Made by a program: the position numbers and the translations under genes. This document shows positions 17,160-27,300 of a stretch of 64,000 bases of DNA, piece after piece (position 1 is the stretch's first letter; each line of letters starts with the position of its first letter). Under the pieces are notes generated by a model, which had not been told where the DNA came from, ran no database searches, and worked only from the letters and a program-made list of their open reading frames with translations. The stretch lies in the NCBI GenBank assembly GCA_947085525.1, contig CAMTWU010000001.1, positions 1 through 64,000 of the forward strand, in the 5' to 3' direction. Origin of the DNA: JACPYF01 sp947085525. GTDB taxonomy: Bacteria; Patescibacteriota; Saccharimonadia; Saccharimonadales; Saccharimonadaceae.

Positions 17160-20100
17160 TAGACTATCTCCTCCTTAATCTCTTCAATTTCATCTGTGTC
17201 CTGGATAGTCACTCCTTCACCAAGGTCAATTTCACCTAGCTCATCAGCTTCGTCGCCAACAGCTTCAGTTTCTTCGGTAGCTACTACTTCGACTGGTTTT
17301 TCGTCCGTCTCGGTGGCAATTGTGCCATCCAAAATCTCTTCGGCATCAATATCTAAACCATTTTCAACCAAGTCAACACGTAGACCTAGACCTTGAAGTT
17401 CTTTTACCAATACATTGAAACTTTCTGGGACTTTTGGTCCTGTAATAGGTTCGTTCTTGATAATAGATTCGTAGGCTTTAGCACGGCCATAGACATCGTC
17501 GGACTTGATAGTTAGCATTTCCTGCAACGTCGTTGCAGCGCCGTAAGCTTCTAGAGCCCAGACTTCCATCTCACCAAATCGCTGTCCACCGTTTTGAGCT
17601 TTACCACCGAGTGGCTGCTGAGTAACCATAGTGTATGGTCCGATAGAACGAGCGTGGATCTTGTCTGCGATCATGTGGTGCAGTTTGATAATGTACATGC
17701 TACCGACAGTAGTTTTTTCGCGGAATGGTTCACCTGTACGGCCATCGAATAGTTGAATCTTGCCGTCAGTAGGGATACCAGCTTCTTTTAGTTGTTCGGC
17801 AATCACGTGGTTTGGTACACCGTTAAATGGTGGGGTTGCTACTTTGTAACCCAAAGCTTTTGCAGCCATACCTAGGTGAGTTTCAAATAACTGACCAAGG
17901 TTCATACGAGATGGCACACCTAGTGGGTTCAACAGAACATCAACAGGAGTTCCGTCTTCCATAAATGGCATGTCATTTTCAGGGAGAATACGTGCAACAA
18001 CACCCTTGTTACCGTGACGTCCAGCTAGCTTGTCACCAACTGCGATCTTACGCAACTGTGCAACAAAGATCTGGACTTGCATCAATACGCCGGCTTTTAG
18101 TTCGTTGCCGTTTTCACGGCTAAAGACTTTCACGCCAACAACTTTACCGTGTTTACCATTGCTCATACGTTGTGATGTGTCACGAACGTCTTTAGCTTTT
18201 TCACCAAAGATTGCGCGTAGTAATCGTTCTTCGCTAGAAAGTTCTTGCTCACCTTTTGGAGTAATTTTACCAACCAAGACATCGCCTGGGTGGACTTCTG
18301 AACCAACTTGTACGATGCCGTCTTCGTCGAGATGACGTAGGCTTTCCTCTGATACATTTGGAATATCGCGAGTCACAATTTCTGGACCTAGTTTGGTTTC
18401 ACGGACTTCAACCATGAAGTCTTGAATGTTAATACTAGTGAGATCGTCTTCTTTGACGATACGAGAGCTTAGGATAATAGAGTCATCCATATTGTAACCA
18501 CTCCATGGCATAAAGGCCACAGTCAGGTCACGGCCAAGAGCTAATTCGCCACCTTCGATTGATGCACCTTCGATTAGTACATCGCCTTTTTTAACTTTTT
18601 CACCACGAGTTACGACAACTTTTTGGTTAATCGAACGGTCGTCGTTACTTTGTTCAAAGTGAATAGGTACATAGCTGATTGGACCGTCTTTGTATTTAAC
18701 TACTACTTCGTTTGCGTCAGCTTTTGTGACTTCACCAGCACCTTCAGCCAAGATTAGTTGGCTAGTGTTACGAGCAATAGCTGCTTCGACACCAGTTCCT
18801 ACGATAGGGCTACGAGGTTGCAATAGTGGTACAGCCTGACGTGACATGTTAGAACCTGTTAGTGAACGGTCAATACGGTTTTTCTCGATAAATGGAATCA
18901 ACGCAGCGGTTGAACCTAGAATCTGGCCAATTGCAGCATCAACAAATGTGATTTCAGTTGCATCGACTTCTTCTGGTACCAAGTTTTTACGGGCGCTCAC
19001 ACGAGTCGCTTTGAATTTACCGTTTTTATCTAGTTCATTTCCAGCTTCGGCGATGATTTCGCGAGCTTCTGCAGCTGCATCCATATAAATAACTTCGTCA
19101 GTTACTTTGTTTTTAACAACTTTTCTGAAAGGAGTTTCGATGAAACCATATTCGTTGATACGAGCATAGCTAGCAAGGTTTAGTACGAGTCCGATGTTTG
19201 CACCTTCTGGTGTTTCAACGGAACAGATACGTCCATAGTGAGTTTCGTGGATGTCACGAACTTCCAGACCAGCACGTTCACGGCTAAGTCCACCTGGACC
19301 CATAGAGCTGAGGCGTCGTTTGTGAGATAGCTCAGCTAGTGGGTTAGTTTGGTCCATAAACTGTGAAAGCTGTGAGCTCGCGAAAAATTCACGAACTGCA
19401 GCAACAATTGGACGTGCATTTATAAGTGCACCAGGAGTTACAGTTTCGAGATCGCTCATACTCATGCGATCCATAGTGTTACGTTGCATACGCAACATAC
19501 CGATACGGAACTGACGAGCAACCAATTCACCAACTAATTTCACACGACGGTTTGATAGTGCGTCGATGTCATCTGCAGGTTCTTGGCTGTTATTGAGGCG
19601 GATTACTTCCTTGATGATCGCAACGAGGTCTTCGAGTCGCATGACCCGGTTTTCAGTAGTATTAGTTACTTTCAAACCTAGACGTTGGTTGATCTTGTAG
19701 CGACCAACTCGGCTGAAATCAAATCGTTTAAAGTCAAAGAACATACGTTCGATCATGCCACGTGCGTTTTCGACAGTTGCAAGGTCACCTGGACGCAAGC
19801 GTCGGTAGACTTCAATTAACGCTTCGTTCGTACCAGCGCTTGGGTCTTTGGCAATTGTAGTATCAATATAGTTAAGTTCACCAGTATCAACATCTTTAAA
19901 CAACTCTTTGATAGCGGTATCTGTACCGTAACCAAGTGCACGTAGCAAAGTTGTAACTGCGATCTTTCGGCGACGATCGATTTTTACATATAGTACACCT
20001 GCAGCACTGGTTTCAAATTCTAGCCATGCACCACGGCCTGGGATGAGCTTCGCACCATATTGGTTACGCACAGAACCCTTGTTGGCGGTGAAGAATACAC

Positions 20101-20515
20101 CAGCAGAACGGATAAGCTGAGACACAACCACACGCTCAGAACCGTTGATGATGAATGTACCGCGTTCGGTCATCCATGGGTAGTCACCTAGATAAATTTC
20201 ACTGTCTTTTACTTCGCCAGTTACTTTGTTAGTTAGCTCAACACGAGCTTTCAAGGGTGCTTCGAAGCTCACATTGTTGTGACGAGCGTCAGCTTCGGTA
20301 CATTTTGGATCTTCGAAACTGTAATCTTTGAAACGTAGTTCTAGTTTTTGGCCGGTGTAATCTTCGATTGGGTTAACTTCGGCGAAAATTTCGCTAAGTC
20401 CTGTTTCGATAAATTCTTGCCATGAATCTGTTTGGTGTTTGATGAGGTCTGGTAGGTCTAAAACGGTTGCGTTATCAGTAAAATAACGCCTCGCTTGCGT
20501 TTTGCTTGTTGCCAT
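17159..20515 (-). CDS. rpoB: RNA polymerase beta subunit
   Basis: 1118 residues. The rifampicin-pocket segment is present: SSQLSQFMDQTNPLAELSHKRR followed by LSSMGPGGLSRERA, with Asp, His and Ser at the classical resistance positions unchanged (quoted in two parts). HYGRICSVETPEGANIGL, GYNMDDSIILS, and KIAVGDKLAGRHGNKGVV (active-site lysines) are clear. An acidic C-terminal extension rich in Glu and Asp (last ~60 residues) is unusual. First gene of rpoB-rpoC; GGAG lies about 12 nt before ATG. Confidence 0.97.
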   Translation of the reverse strand: MATSKTQARRYFTDNATVLDLPDLIKHQTDSWQEFIETGLSEIFAEVNPIEDYTGQKLELRFKDYSFEDPKCTEADARHNNVSFEAPLKARVELTNKVTGEVKDSEIYLGDYPWMTERGTFIINGSERVVVSQLIRSAGVFFTANKGSVRNQYGAKLIPGRGAWLEFETSAAGVLYVKIDRRRKIAVTTLLRALGYGTDTAIKELFKDVDTGELNYIDTTIAKDPSAGTNEALIEVYRRLRPGDLATVENARGMIERMFFDFKRFDFSRVGRYKINQRLGLKVTNTTENRVMRLEDLVAIIKEVIRLNNSQEPADDIDALSNRRVKLVGELVARQFRIGMLRMQRNTMDRMSMSDLETVTPGALINARPIVAAVREFFASSQLSQFMDQTNPLAELSHKRRLSSMGPGGLSRERAGLEVRDIHETHYGRICSVETPEGANIGLVLNLASYARINEYGFIETPFRKVVKNKVTDEVIYMDAAAEAREIIAEAGNELDKNGKFKATRVSARKNLVPEEVDATEITFVDAAIGQILGSTAALIPFIEKNRIDRSLTGSNMSRQAVPLLQPRSPIVGTGVEAAIARNTSQLILAEGAGEVTKADANEVVVKYKDGPISYVPIHFEQSNDDRSINQKVVVTRGEKVKKGDVLIEGASIEGGELALGRDLTVAFMPWSGYNMDDSIILSSRIVKEDDLTSINIQDFMVEVRETKLGPEIVTRDIPNVSEESLRHLDEDGIVQVGSEVHPGDVLVGKITPKGEQELSSEERLLRAIFGEKAKDVRDTSQRMSNGKHGKVVGVKVFSRENGNELKAGVLMQVQIFVAQLRKIAVGDKLAGRHGNKGVVARILPENDMPFMEDGTPVDVLLNPLGVPSRMNLGQLFETHLGMAAKALGYKVATPPFNGVPNHVIAEQLKEAGIPTDGKIQLFDGRTGEPFREKTTVGSMYIIKLHHMIADKIHARSIGPYTMVTQQPLGGKAQNGGQRFGEMEVWALEAYGAATTLQEMLTIKSDDVYGRAKAYESIIKNEPITGPKVPESFNVLVKELQGLGLRVDLVENGLDIDAEEILDGTIATETDEKPVEVVATEETEAVGDEADELGEIDLGEGVTIQDTDEIEEIKEEIV

Positions 20516-20834
20516 ATAAAAATGGTCTCCTGGTTCTTGTTAGTGGTTGATACTTAGGGCGCCGAATCTACTAAGCTAGGAGATTTAACTCCGTGGGCAA
20601 GCATTTCTAACCGAGAGCCACCAAGGCCAAATGCATAAAAACCCAACTTACACTAATTCATTACACACCATTGTGAGGGGTTAAAAGCAAACTGTCAAGG
20701 GTTTTTTATAAGGTTTTTGTATTTGTGTGAAAAATTTGTTTTTTCACGAGCATCGCAAGCTAGCTGTAGAGACACTACTACTAGCGCGAAGCGCAGAGAA
20801 AAGGCGAATTTAGCGCATGAATACAAAGGCCGTT
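20516..20834 (-). promoter_or_regulatory. rpoB leader region (promoter plus ~150-nt untranslated leader)
   Basis: TTGACA (20698-20693, minus strand), 17-nt spacer, CACAAT (20675-20670) give a start near 20663 and a leader of about 148 nt before rpoB. No known leader element is recognised. The remainder (20700-20834) is the clpP 3' side; an AT-rich GTGAAAAA/TTTTTCAC inverted repeat near 20728-20747 may end clpP transcription. Confidence 0.75.
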
Positions 20835-21431
20835 TTAGGCTTTTTTGATAATCTCGTCTATGATGCCATACTTCTTGGCATCGGCTGCAGTCATCCAGTA
20901 GTCCCGTTCCATATCGGCTTTGACTTTGGCAATTTTTTGACCAGTGTTCTTTGCCATAATTTCTGCCAGTAGTTCTTTGAGACGGATACCTTCCTTGAGG
21001 TCGATCTCCATATCGGTTACTTTACCCTGGGTACCTGCAGATGGTTGATGTATCATCACGCGCGAATGTGGCAACATAAATCGTTTACCTTTGGCGCCAC
21101 TAGATAGTAGGAATGCACCCATACTAGCCTGCAAACCGATACCGATCGTGTGTACGTCAGGTTTGATGTATTGCATCGTGTCATAGATTGCCATGCCATC
21201 ATGGACTACACCACCTGGGCTGTTGATGTAAAAATAAATATCTTTTTTGCTGTCTTCGCCAGCGAGAAACAATAGTTGGGCAACAATTAGGTTTGCAGTA
21301 TGGTGATTGACGTCTTCACCCAAAAAGATGATTCGGTCTTTGAGTAAACGGCTATAGATATCGAATGCACGTTCCCCGTCATGAGATTTTTCAACAACTG
21401 TTGGTACTAGGTAATTACTAGGTTTTGTCAT
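20835..21431 (-). CDS. clpP: ATP-dependent Clp protease proteolytic subunit
   Basis: 198 residues from ATG 21431. Serine protease that forms the barrel fed by Clp ATPases. Catalytic Ser in [14 protein letters not shown], catalytic His in MIHQPSAG, and the Asp region in the [19 protein letters not shown] ending. The upstream longer frame (to 21461) adds ten residues without support. No partner ATPase gene is adjacent. Confidence 0.95.
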   Translation of the reverse strand: MTKPSNYLVPTVVEKSHDGERAFDIYSRLLKDRIIFLGEDVNHHTANLIVAQLLFLAGEDSKKDIYFYINSPGGVVHDGMAIYDTMQYIKPDVHTIGIGLQASMGAFLLSSGAKGKRFMLPHSRVMIHQPSAGTQGKVTDMEIDLKEGIRLKELLAEIMAKNTGQKIAKVKADMERDYWMTAADAKKYGIIDEIIKKA

Positions 21432-21473
21432 ATCAATAATTATACGCTGCCTGGCACTCAAGTCAAGCGAGTG

Positions 21474-22025
21474 CTAGCCTGTATACATTGAGCCGACTGG
21501 TACGCCGCGTTTTTCTAGTTTTTCTCTGGTATTTTGGCGTTGCGCACGAAGATAGGCTTCGCTTGATTTTCCTAGTGCAGAACATGCTAATTCTTGAGTC
21601 AGCCAAGAAAACTGTTCTCGATCTCCAGCGGTCTTTTCAGCCTTCTTCAATTTCCATTTACCTTCTGAACGTATGGCATGAAACGCAGTTCCTTCAAAAT
21701 ATTCTTCGGGCATGTAAACTGAATTATCCATGGTAACAATCGTATCCACTGTGTCATTCAATGCTAGTGTGTAAACTGCTTCTACTTGATGGGAAGGTGG
21801 CGCAGTGTTGTCATCAGCCGCAGCATCAATAAAGACGGGGCTTATATTAGGTGATTGAAGTAAATTTGGAACTATTGCATTGACTGCGATGATATCCATA
21901 TCTCTATCACTTAGCCAAAGATTAAGCTTCTCGTCATAACTATCAAATGGAACTGTGATACCTTCATTTATTCTTGAGAAAGGTCTATTTTCACCCCTAG
22001 CTGTCACTTCTCCTACTACTATCAT
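21474..22025 (-). CDS. Hypothetical protein
   Basis: 183 residues, soluble, acidic N-terminal two thirds and a basic, Arg-rich C-terminus (AYLRAQRQNTREKLEKRG). A vague likeness to Maf/Ham1-type pyrophosphatases (VTMDNSVYMPEEYF region, and a late KxxWLTQELA helix) is not backed by a catalytic motif. It lies between clpP and the trigger factor gene on the same strand. Confidence 0.6.
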   Translation of the reverse strand: MIVVGEVTARGENRPFSRINEGITVPFDSYDEKLNLWLSDRDMDIIAVNAIVPNLLQSPNISPVFIDAAADDNTAPPSHQVEAVYTLALNDTVDTIVTMDNSVYMPEEYFEGTAFHAIRSEGKWKLKKAEKTAGDREQFSWLTQELACSALGKSSEAYLRAQRQNTREKLEKRGVPVGSMYTG

Positions 22026-22053
22026 ATTTACATTGTAGCAAATAGATTGAATC

Positions 22054-23334
22054 TTAGCTATTAAGATCGACTAGTCGGTCGAGGGTTTTTTCTGTCGCTA
22101 GGCGATTGCGAATATCGTTACGAGCCTCTGGAGTTTCTAGTTGCAGGCGCATGTTTGGATCTGGGTATTGTTGCAAGAGTTGTTGGTGACGAACTTCTAC
22201 ATCATCTTCATCAACAACTATTTTCTCTAGCTTGCTGACTTCGGCTAGCACTAGCGCTGCTTTAATGCGTTGCTCGGCAGCATCATGCAACTCGGTTTTT
22301 TCCCAGTCTTCGCGAGATAGCTTCTTGTCCTGCAGATATTGCTCTAGGCTCATACCTCGGGCAGCCAAGTTCTGAGTAAAGTCTGTTTCGATGTTTTTCA
22401 TCTGATCATTGACTAGAACTTCTGGTGTGATTAGTTTGCTAGTTTTGACTAGTTCTTCAACTAGTTGATCTTTTACCTTGTCGGCTGCTTCGTGTTCGCG
22501 CTGGGCTTTGATCTCATTTTTGATATCAGCTTGCAACTCTGCAACAGATTGGAATGGTCCACATTTTTTCGCGAATTCATCATCAACCTTTGGTAGGATC
22601 ATTTCTTTTACTGCTTTAACTTTGACTTCGAACTTACACTTTTGGCCAGCTAAGTGTGCAGCCTGGTAATCGGTCGGGAAAGTAACTGGCAAATCAAATG
22701 TATCACCTGCTTTTTTACCAACTAGACCCTCTTCAAAACCTGGGATAAAGCTCTTGCTACCAATGATTAATGGATAGTCTTTGCCTTCACCACCTGCAAA
22801 TGCTTCGCCTTTACTGTCAAACCCTTTGAAATCAATCGTCGCTTCATCGCCATCTTTTGCAGCCCGTTGCACTTCTTTTTTCTCAGAAAAGCCACTACGC
22901 ATACGTTCGATAACTTCATCGACGTCTTTTTTTACAATGGAGATCTTTGGTTTTACAACTTTTAGTTTTTTGTAATCACCCAGTTTGATTGGTGGCAGTA
23001 CGGTGACTTCTGCTGTGAACTCTAGTTCTTGGCCAGGAACATATTTTTTAACATCAACTTCGGGTCGCTCGATTGGTTGTAATTTTTCGCTCTCGAAAGC
23101 TTCTGGAACAGCGCGGTTGATTGCGTCACCCATAGTGTGTGAATCTAGCTCTTCTGCAGAGACTTGTTGCTTAACGACTTTGGCGGGAACTTTGCCTTTG
23201 CGAAAGCCAGGAACTTTCAATTCGTTGCCCATATGAACTAGGGCGACTTGCTCGGCTCCTTTTAGCTCTTTGGTACTGAGTGTAATAGTTAATTGGACTT
23301 TGGTAGTGGATAGGTTTTTTCTAGTTACTTTCAT
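22054..23334 (-). CDS. tig: Trigger factor
   Basis: 426 residues from ATG 23334 (MKVTRKN). Ribosome-associated chaperone with prolyl isomerase activity. N-terminal ribosome-binding domain contains the loop PGFRKGKVP (family GFRxGKxP). The FKBP-like domain follows (DGDEATIDFKGF to FPTDYQAAHLAG, residues ~155-235), then the helical C-terminal chaperone domain with acidic and basic helices. The longer open frame to 23730 is not coding: it is antisense to the next gene. Confidence 0.96.
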   Translation of the reverse strand: MKVTRKNLSTTKVQLTITLSTKELKGAEQVALVHMGNELKVPGFRKGKVPAKVVKQQVSAEELDSHTMGDAINRAVPEAFESEKLQPIERPEVDVKKYVPGQELEFTAEVTVLPPIKLGDYKKLKVVKPKISIVKKDVDEVIERMRSGFSEKKEVQRAAKDGDEATIDFKGFDSKGEAFAGGEGKDYPLIIGSKSFIPGFEEGLVGKKAGDTFDLPVTFPTDYQAAHLAGQKCKFEVKVKAVKEMILPKVDDEFAKKCGPFQSVAELQADIKNEIKAQREHEAADKVKDQLVEELVKTSKLITPEVLVNDQMKNIETDFTQNLAARGMSLEQYLQDKKLSREDWEKTELHDAAEQRIKAALVLAEVSKLEKIVVDEDDVEVRHQQLLQQYPDPNMRLQLETPEARNDIRNRLATEKTLDRLVDLNS

Positions 23335-23428
23335 AGCTAACCAGTGTAACATCCCTCTTGACTTTGCGCTAGACAGAACGGAAGTGCTTGTGTTTAAATA
23401 TAGCCAACTAATAAAGGAATATTTAATC

Positions 23429-24040
23429 GTGGATGACAACTCAAATTTCGCAGGCGCAACAGACGCCAAACCTAGTAAAAAGAAAACAATATGGCTAGTA
23501 GTTATCATACTAGCCCTAATAGCCAGCAATACTGGCTGGGCTTTGTTTTTCTTTAAACAACAGGGTGAGCTAAACGCAAAAATCAGTATTTTGACAGTGC
23601 AGGTCGCAAAGCTAAAGAAAGATAACAAAGCGCTGCAAGATGAAATAGACGAGACTGCAGGCGCCGAAGCCGACAGTGAATACCGTGAGATTCCTGAACT
23701 AGGTGTTAAATACAAACTAGATAGTGACACAAAAGACCTGACCTACAGCTACAACGGAGTCAAAGACAACGAGACAATCAGTTGGTCTACTATCAAATTA
23801 TCTAACAAATCGACCAATAACGACGGATGTAATAGCTACGATGGCGCGGTGATGGTTTGGAGTAAGAAAGCTAGCGTACTATCTGATGACAAGGGTAAAA
23901 AAGTTGGAACACAAACAATCTACAGCACTGCACCTGATGGCGGAGACAGCTTGCGACCAGCAAACTGTCAGGACAAGACATTGCTAGACGCAGCACGTGC
24001 GGCTGAAAAGAAAGCCTACGACTCGCTAAAACCTATTTAG
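23429..24040 (+). CDS. Membrane-anchored coiled-coil protein, function unknown
   Basis: 203 residues from GTG 23429, with AAGGAA about 9 nt upstream. A short cytoplasmic Lys-rich stretch, one membrane helix (TIWLVVIILALIASNTGWALFFF, quoted over 20 only as separate parts: TIWLVVIILALIA then SNTGWALFF), a coiled coil of ~35 residues, then an outside domain with two cysteines (GCNSYDG and ANCQD). Fits a small exported domain tethered to the membrane. Divergent from trigger factor; its stop abuts the hisS stop. Confidence 0.75.
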   Translation: MDDNSNFAGATDAKPSKKKTIWLVVIILALIASNTGWALFFFKQQGELNAKISILTVQVAKLKKDNKALQDEIDETAGAEADSEYREIPELGVKYKLDSDTKDLTYSYNGVKDNETISWSTIKLSNKSTNNDGCNSYDGAVMVWSKKASVLSDDKGKKVGTQTIYSTAPDGGDSLRPANCQDKTLLDAARAAEKKAYDSLKPI

Positions 24041-25336
24041 TTAGGCTACTGTCTTAGATATATCTTCTAAACTAAGCTTTTGTTCGTTGCTAGTTGCTGT
24101 TTCTTTCAGTGTATAGACTTGGTTATTGATTTCTTCTTCGCCTATAAACAGCAGGTACGGGATATTCTTTTTCAGCGCATTCTTGATCTGTTTTTCTGAT
24201 TTTTTACCAGATAGATCAACTGCTACATTGATTCCCTTTTCGCGTAGATCTTGCGCAACCTTTTGAGCATCAGTTAGAACATCGCCAATCACTACAACGT
24301 AAATATCTGTTTCGCTAGGTTGTTCCGGCAATAGTTTGTTAGATTCTAAAAAGTTTTGGAAAGTCACGTCGCCCATGCCGAAACCAACCGTCGGTACTGG
24401 TTCAACGCCAAATTCGCCAACCAGTCCGTCGTAACGTCCACCGCCGAATAGTGAGCGGTTGTTTTCTGGGTTTTTAATATCGAATACCTCAAACACGACA
24501 TCTGTATAATACTCAAATCCTCGTACTGTAGATGGATCATGTATAACATTGTCAATACCTATCTCATCTAATTTATTCTTAATGGATTGTAAATCTTTAT
24601 ACGATGGCAAATTTAAAATATCATATGGAAGATCATCCCAGCGTGGATTATTGAAGAAACTATCAATTAGCTCGGAATAATTATCTTGGTCATTTGAAGT
24701 GCCTATTGCAAGTTTTATTTGTTCTTTAAAATCTTCTGGGCTTATCTTATGCATTCGATCAACAACTTGTAGAACAGCCTTTTCTTGACCCTTTTCAAGC
24801 CCCCATAGCTGGTGCAGTAACTCATGAAGTAACTTTCTGCTGCCAATTCGTATTTGGTACATATCTTTACTAGCACCAAATTCTTTTAATAGTGAGTCGG
24901 CAATTTGTATACTTTCAATATCTGCTTCAATACCCTCTACCCCAAAAATATCAACATTCAACTGCCAAAACTCGCGCAGGCGTCCACGTTGTTGGCGTTC
25001 ATACCGGAAACAATTTGGAATGCTGTATAGGCGTAGTGGATAACCAAGCTCCTGGCGCTTACCAGCAACCATACGACTGACTGTTGGTGTCATTTCTGGA
25101 CGCATAACAACACGACGGTCACCACGATCGGTAAAATTAAATGATTGATCATTAACGATTTCCTCGGATGTTTTTGCGGTATAAAGCTCTAATGGCTCCA
25201 GTATCGGACCATCGTATTCTTCATATCCAAAGCTCTCGACAACTTTACGCCATTTGGCAAACATCCATTTTCGAGTTCGCATGTCATCGGGATAAAAATC
25301 TCGGGTTCCTTTGTAGGGTTGGGTAGATAAACTCAT
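24041..25336 (-). CDS. hisS: Histidyl-tRNA synthetase
   Basis: 431 residues. Class II synthetase. Motif 2 region (FRYERQQRGRLREFWQLNVD), the histidine-binding VRGFEYYTDVVFEVF segment, GGGRYDGLVGEFG and motif 3 (PTVGFGMG) are all present, followed by a C-terminal anticodon-binding domain (VVVIGDVLTDAQKVAQDLR). It is downstream of two tRNA genes but separated from them by a terminator. Confidence 0.97.
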   Translation of the reverse strand: MSLSTQPYKGTRDFYPDDMRTRKWMFAKWRKVVESFGYEEYDGPILEPLELYTAKTSEEIVNDQSFNFTDRGDRRVVMRPEMTPTVSRMVAGKRQELGYPLRLYSIPNCFRYERQQRGRLREFWQLNVDIFGVEGIEADIESIQIADSLLKEFGASKDMYQIRIGSRKLLHELLHQLWGLEKGQEKAVLQVVDRMHKISPEDFKEQIKLAIGTSNDQDNYSELIDSFFNNPRWDDLPYDILNLPSYKDLQSIKNKLDEIGIDNVIHDPSTVRGFEYYTDVVFEVFDIKNPENNRSLFGGGRYDGLVGEFGVEPVPTVGFGMGDVTFQNFLESNKLLPEQPSETDIYVVVIGDVLTDAQKVAQDLREKGINVAVDLSGKKSEKQIKNALKKNIPYLLFIGEEEINNQVYTLKETATSNEQKLSLEDISKTVA

Positions 25337-25365
25337 AACTTCTGTTAATTATAGCAATAACACAG

Positions 25366-25396
25366 AAAAAAACCGAGCGTAAAACTCGGTTCTTTT
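25366..25396. terminator. Terminator between tRNA genes and hisS
   Basis: AACCGAG (25371-25377) pairs with CTCGGTT (25385-25391), with an A-run before and TCTTTT after. On the minus strand the stem is followed by seven T residues, so it ends the tRNA transcript. Confidence 0.85.
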
Positions 25397-25398
25397 CA

Positions 25399-25475
25399 TG
25401 GTGGGCGCTGAGGGACTCGAACCCCCGACCCCCTCGGTGTAAACGAGGTGCTCTAGCCAACTGAGCTAAGCGCCC
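25399..25475 (-). tRNA. tRNA-Val (anticodon TAC)
   Basis: Acceptor stem GGGCGCT/AGCGCCC, D-arm AGCTCAGTTGGCTAGAGC, anticodon loop with TAC, T-arm GGTTCGAGTCC, discriminator A, and CCA encoded in the gene (25401-25399). 77 nt including CCA. Confidence 0.97.
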
Positions 25476-25485
25476 TTAAAAGCCA

Positions 25486-25570
25486 TGGTGCGCGAGAGAG
25501 GACTTGAACCTCCACGCCCGAAGGCACTAGTTCCTAAGACTAGCGCGTCTACCAATTCCGCCACTCGCGC
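25486..25570 (-). tRNA. tRNA-Leu (anticodon TAG)
   Basis: Acceptor GCGCGAG/CTCGCGC, D-arm GGCGGAATTGGTAGACGC, anticodon loop CTTAGGA giving TAG, a long variable arm (TGCCTTCGGGCGT) typical of class II tRNAs, T-arm GGTTCAAGTCC, CCA encoded. 85 nt. It is transcribed ahead of tRNA-Val, 10 nt apart. Confidence 0.97.
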
Positions 25571-25612
25571 AAAAATTGAGGCTTAGTAAATTTTACCCTA
25601 TAAATTAGTTTG

Positions 25613-27232
25613 TTACAACCTCGGTAGATTGTCTGCGAATTTACCGCTGTCGTAATGTTCGTCTAGTTTTGCGGTGTCTTTGACACTGACTAGCTTGACC
25701 CCTGGATTGAAAATACCATTTGGATCAAAGATCCTCTTGATATCAGCAAATAACTCTAGTTCGCGAGTACTAAACTGCATACTGTTTTGTGGTGCTCGTA
25801 GTCTTCCTTCCGCATATTCGCCAGCGATACCGCCATCGTGTTTGATGACTAAACCGTAATAGTCGGTGATCAGCTTGTTAATTTTATTACGATCACTGAG
25901 GTTTTTGAGATCTAATAGCGCATTGGCATGAACGACACCAGTGCCTAGGTGTGCAGACACAGTCAGTTTAGTCCGGTGTTCTTTTCCTAGTTCGTGAGCG
26001 GCTTCAATAAAATGTACAGCTTCCTTTAGTGGCAATAATGCGTCTTCGATAACAGGTACGAGTGCTTTGTGCTCGTCACTGCTGTTTGACAGGGCAATTT
26101 GTATACGGTCATACATTTGCCAAATCTCACCTGCTGATTCTACATCGCCATCACTGATAGCAGTTTGGTGTCCTAATTTTTCTGCAGCCTTGGCGATCTT
26201 TTTCGCTTTGCCTTTTGCCTTGCGGCCTACATCGCTGAGTTCAATAAATATCAAACCTTTTGGTTTTGTATCTGGTGCATCGTCAGGCAATACGTCCTTT
26301 AGGTCGACGTCGATACGTTCTAGAGTTGTTCCATCAACATATTCGATCTTGTCGGGCGCAAACTTTAGCACTGCACTCACGACTTGATCAATGTTATCTA
26401 ACGAGTCGAGCGTCACTGCGATTGTTTCTTTTTGCGGATGATAGACATCTAACTTTAGGATTGCTTCGCTGATGATACCTAATGTACCCTGTGATCCAGC
26501 GATCAGAGGCGTGAGGTCAAAATTACCCTTGCGGTCTTTTACTTTGGCAATGGCATACCCTGCAGTCGTTCGCTTTTGGGCTAATCCTGCAATTATCTCT
26601 TCGTTATCTTCTATTAGCGCATCTAGTTTACGATAAATTTCACCTTCGGAGCTGCTGAGGCCTTTCTTTTTGCTAAGTTGTCGTTTGCTCAAATGTCCAG
26701 TTTGCAATACATCGCCATTGCTCAAAACTACCTCTAGCTCGGAAACCCACTCTGAACCGTCGCCAAATTTGAGTGCTCGTTCACCGTAGTTGTTATTGGC
26801 AATTGCGCCGCCGATTGTCGACAGTGGATTTGCAGTGTCTACTGGCCATTCCAAGCCGTGAGTACGCATAGTTTGCTGCAAGGTAGCCGCTGTAACGCCT
26901 GGTTGGACGCGCGCCAACTTTTGCTTGGTGTCGACTTCAAAGATTGTAGAAAAGTGAGTAGGTAGTGACACGATAGCACCAGAACCGATTGCTGCACCAA
27001 CTTTGTTGGTACCGCCACCACGAACTGTGAGTGGCAATACGTGTCCTTTTTGAGCCAGTTGCCATGCAAAGTGAGTGACTTTGCGCAGATCGCTGGTGTC
27101 GTATGGGTATGCTGCTAATATTGGGGTTAGTTTCATAACGCTACCGTCTGTAGACAAAGATGTCCGGATGTCTTTTCCACTCAATACCTCACCTCGCAAA
27201 TGTCCTGCCAGGTAGCTCGCAATTTTACTCAT
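25613..27232 (-). CDS. FAD-binding oxidoreductase (GlcD/PCMH family)
   Basis: 539 residues. N-terminal FAD-binding PCMH domain: RGGGTNKVGAAIGSGAIVSL (pyrophosphate-binding loop), ARVQPGVTAATLQQ, NPLSTIGGAIANNNYGERAL, and PLIAGSQGTLGIISEAIL near residue 240. The C-terminal oxidase domain ends with RIFDPNGIFNPGVKL, as in D-lactate/glycolate-type dehydrogenases. The substrate cannot be told. No Fe-S motif is present, so any electron acceptor partner must be encoded elsewhere. Confidence 0.9.
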   Translation of the reverse strand: MSKIASYLAGHLRGEVLSGKDIRTSLSTDGSVMKLTPILAAYPYDTSDLRKVTHFAWQLAQKGHVLPLTVRGGGTNKVGAAIGSGAIVSLPTHFSTIFEVDTKQKLARVQPGVTAATLQQTMRTHGLEWPVDTANPLSTIGGAIANNNYGERALKFGDGSEWVSELEVVLSNGDVLQTGHLSKRQLSKKKGLSSSEGEIYRKLDALIEDNEEIIAGLAQKRTTAGYAIAKVKDRKGNFDLTPLIAGSQGTLGIISEAILKLDVYHPQKETIAVTLDSLDNIDQVVSAVLKFAPDKIEYVDGTTLERIDVDLKDVLPDDAPDTKPKGLIFIELSDVGRKAKGKAKKIAKAAEKLGHQTAISDGDVESAGEIWQMYDRIQIALSNSSDEHKALVPVIEDALLPLKEAVHFIEAAHELGKEHRTKLTVSAHLGTGVVHANALLDLKNLSDRNKINKLITDYYGLVIKHDGGIAGEYAEGRLRAPQNSMQFSTRELELFADIKRIFDPNGIFNPGVKLVSVKDTAKLDEHYDSGKFADNLPRL

Positions 27233-27300
27233 AGATTTCCCTCTCTATCATTTGATTATTATCATACCACAAGCACAATTGGTCAGCCAATGCTTGAACA

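Noticed and set aside
21474..22025. Maf-type nucleotide pyrophosphatase
   Set aside because: Only loose similarity; the N-terminal signature of Maf proteins is missing.
22054..23730. Extended 558-aa trigger factor frame
   Set aside because: The extra 132 N-terminal residues are antisense to the membrane-anchored gene at 23429 and unlike trigger factor; MKVTRKN at 23334 is the family start.
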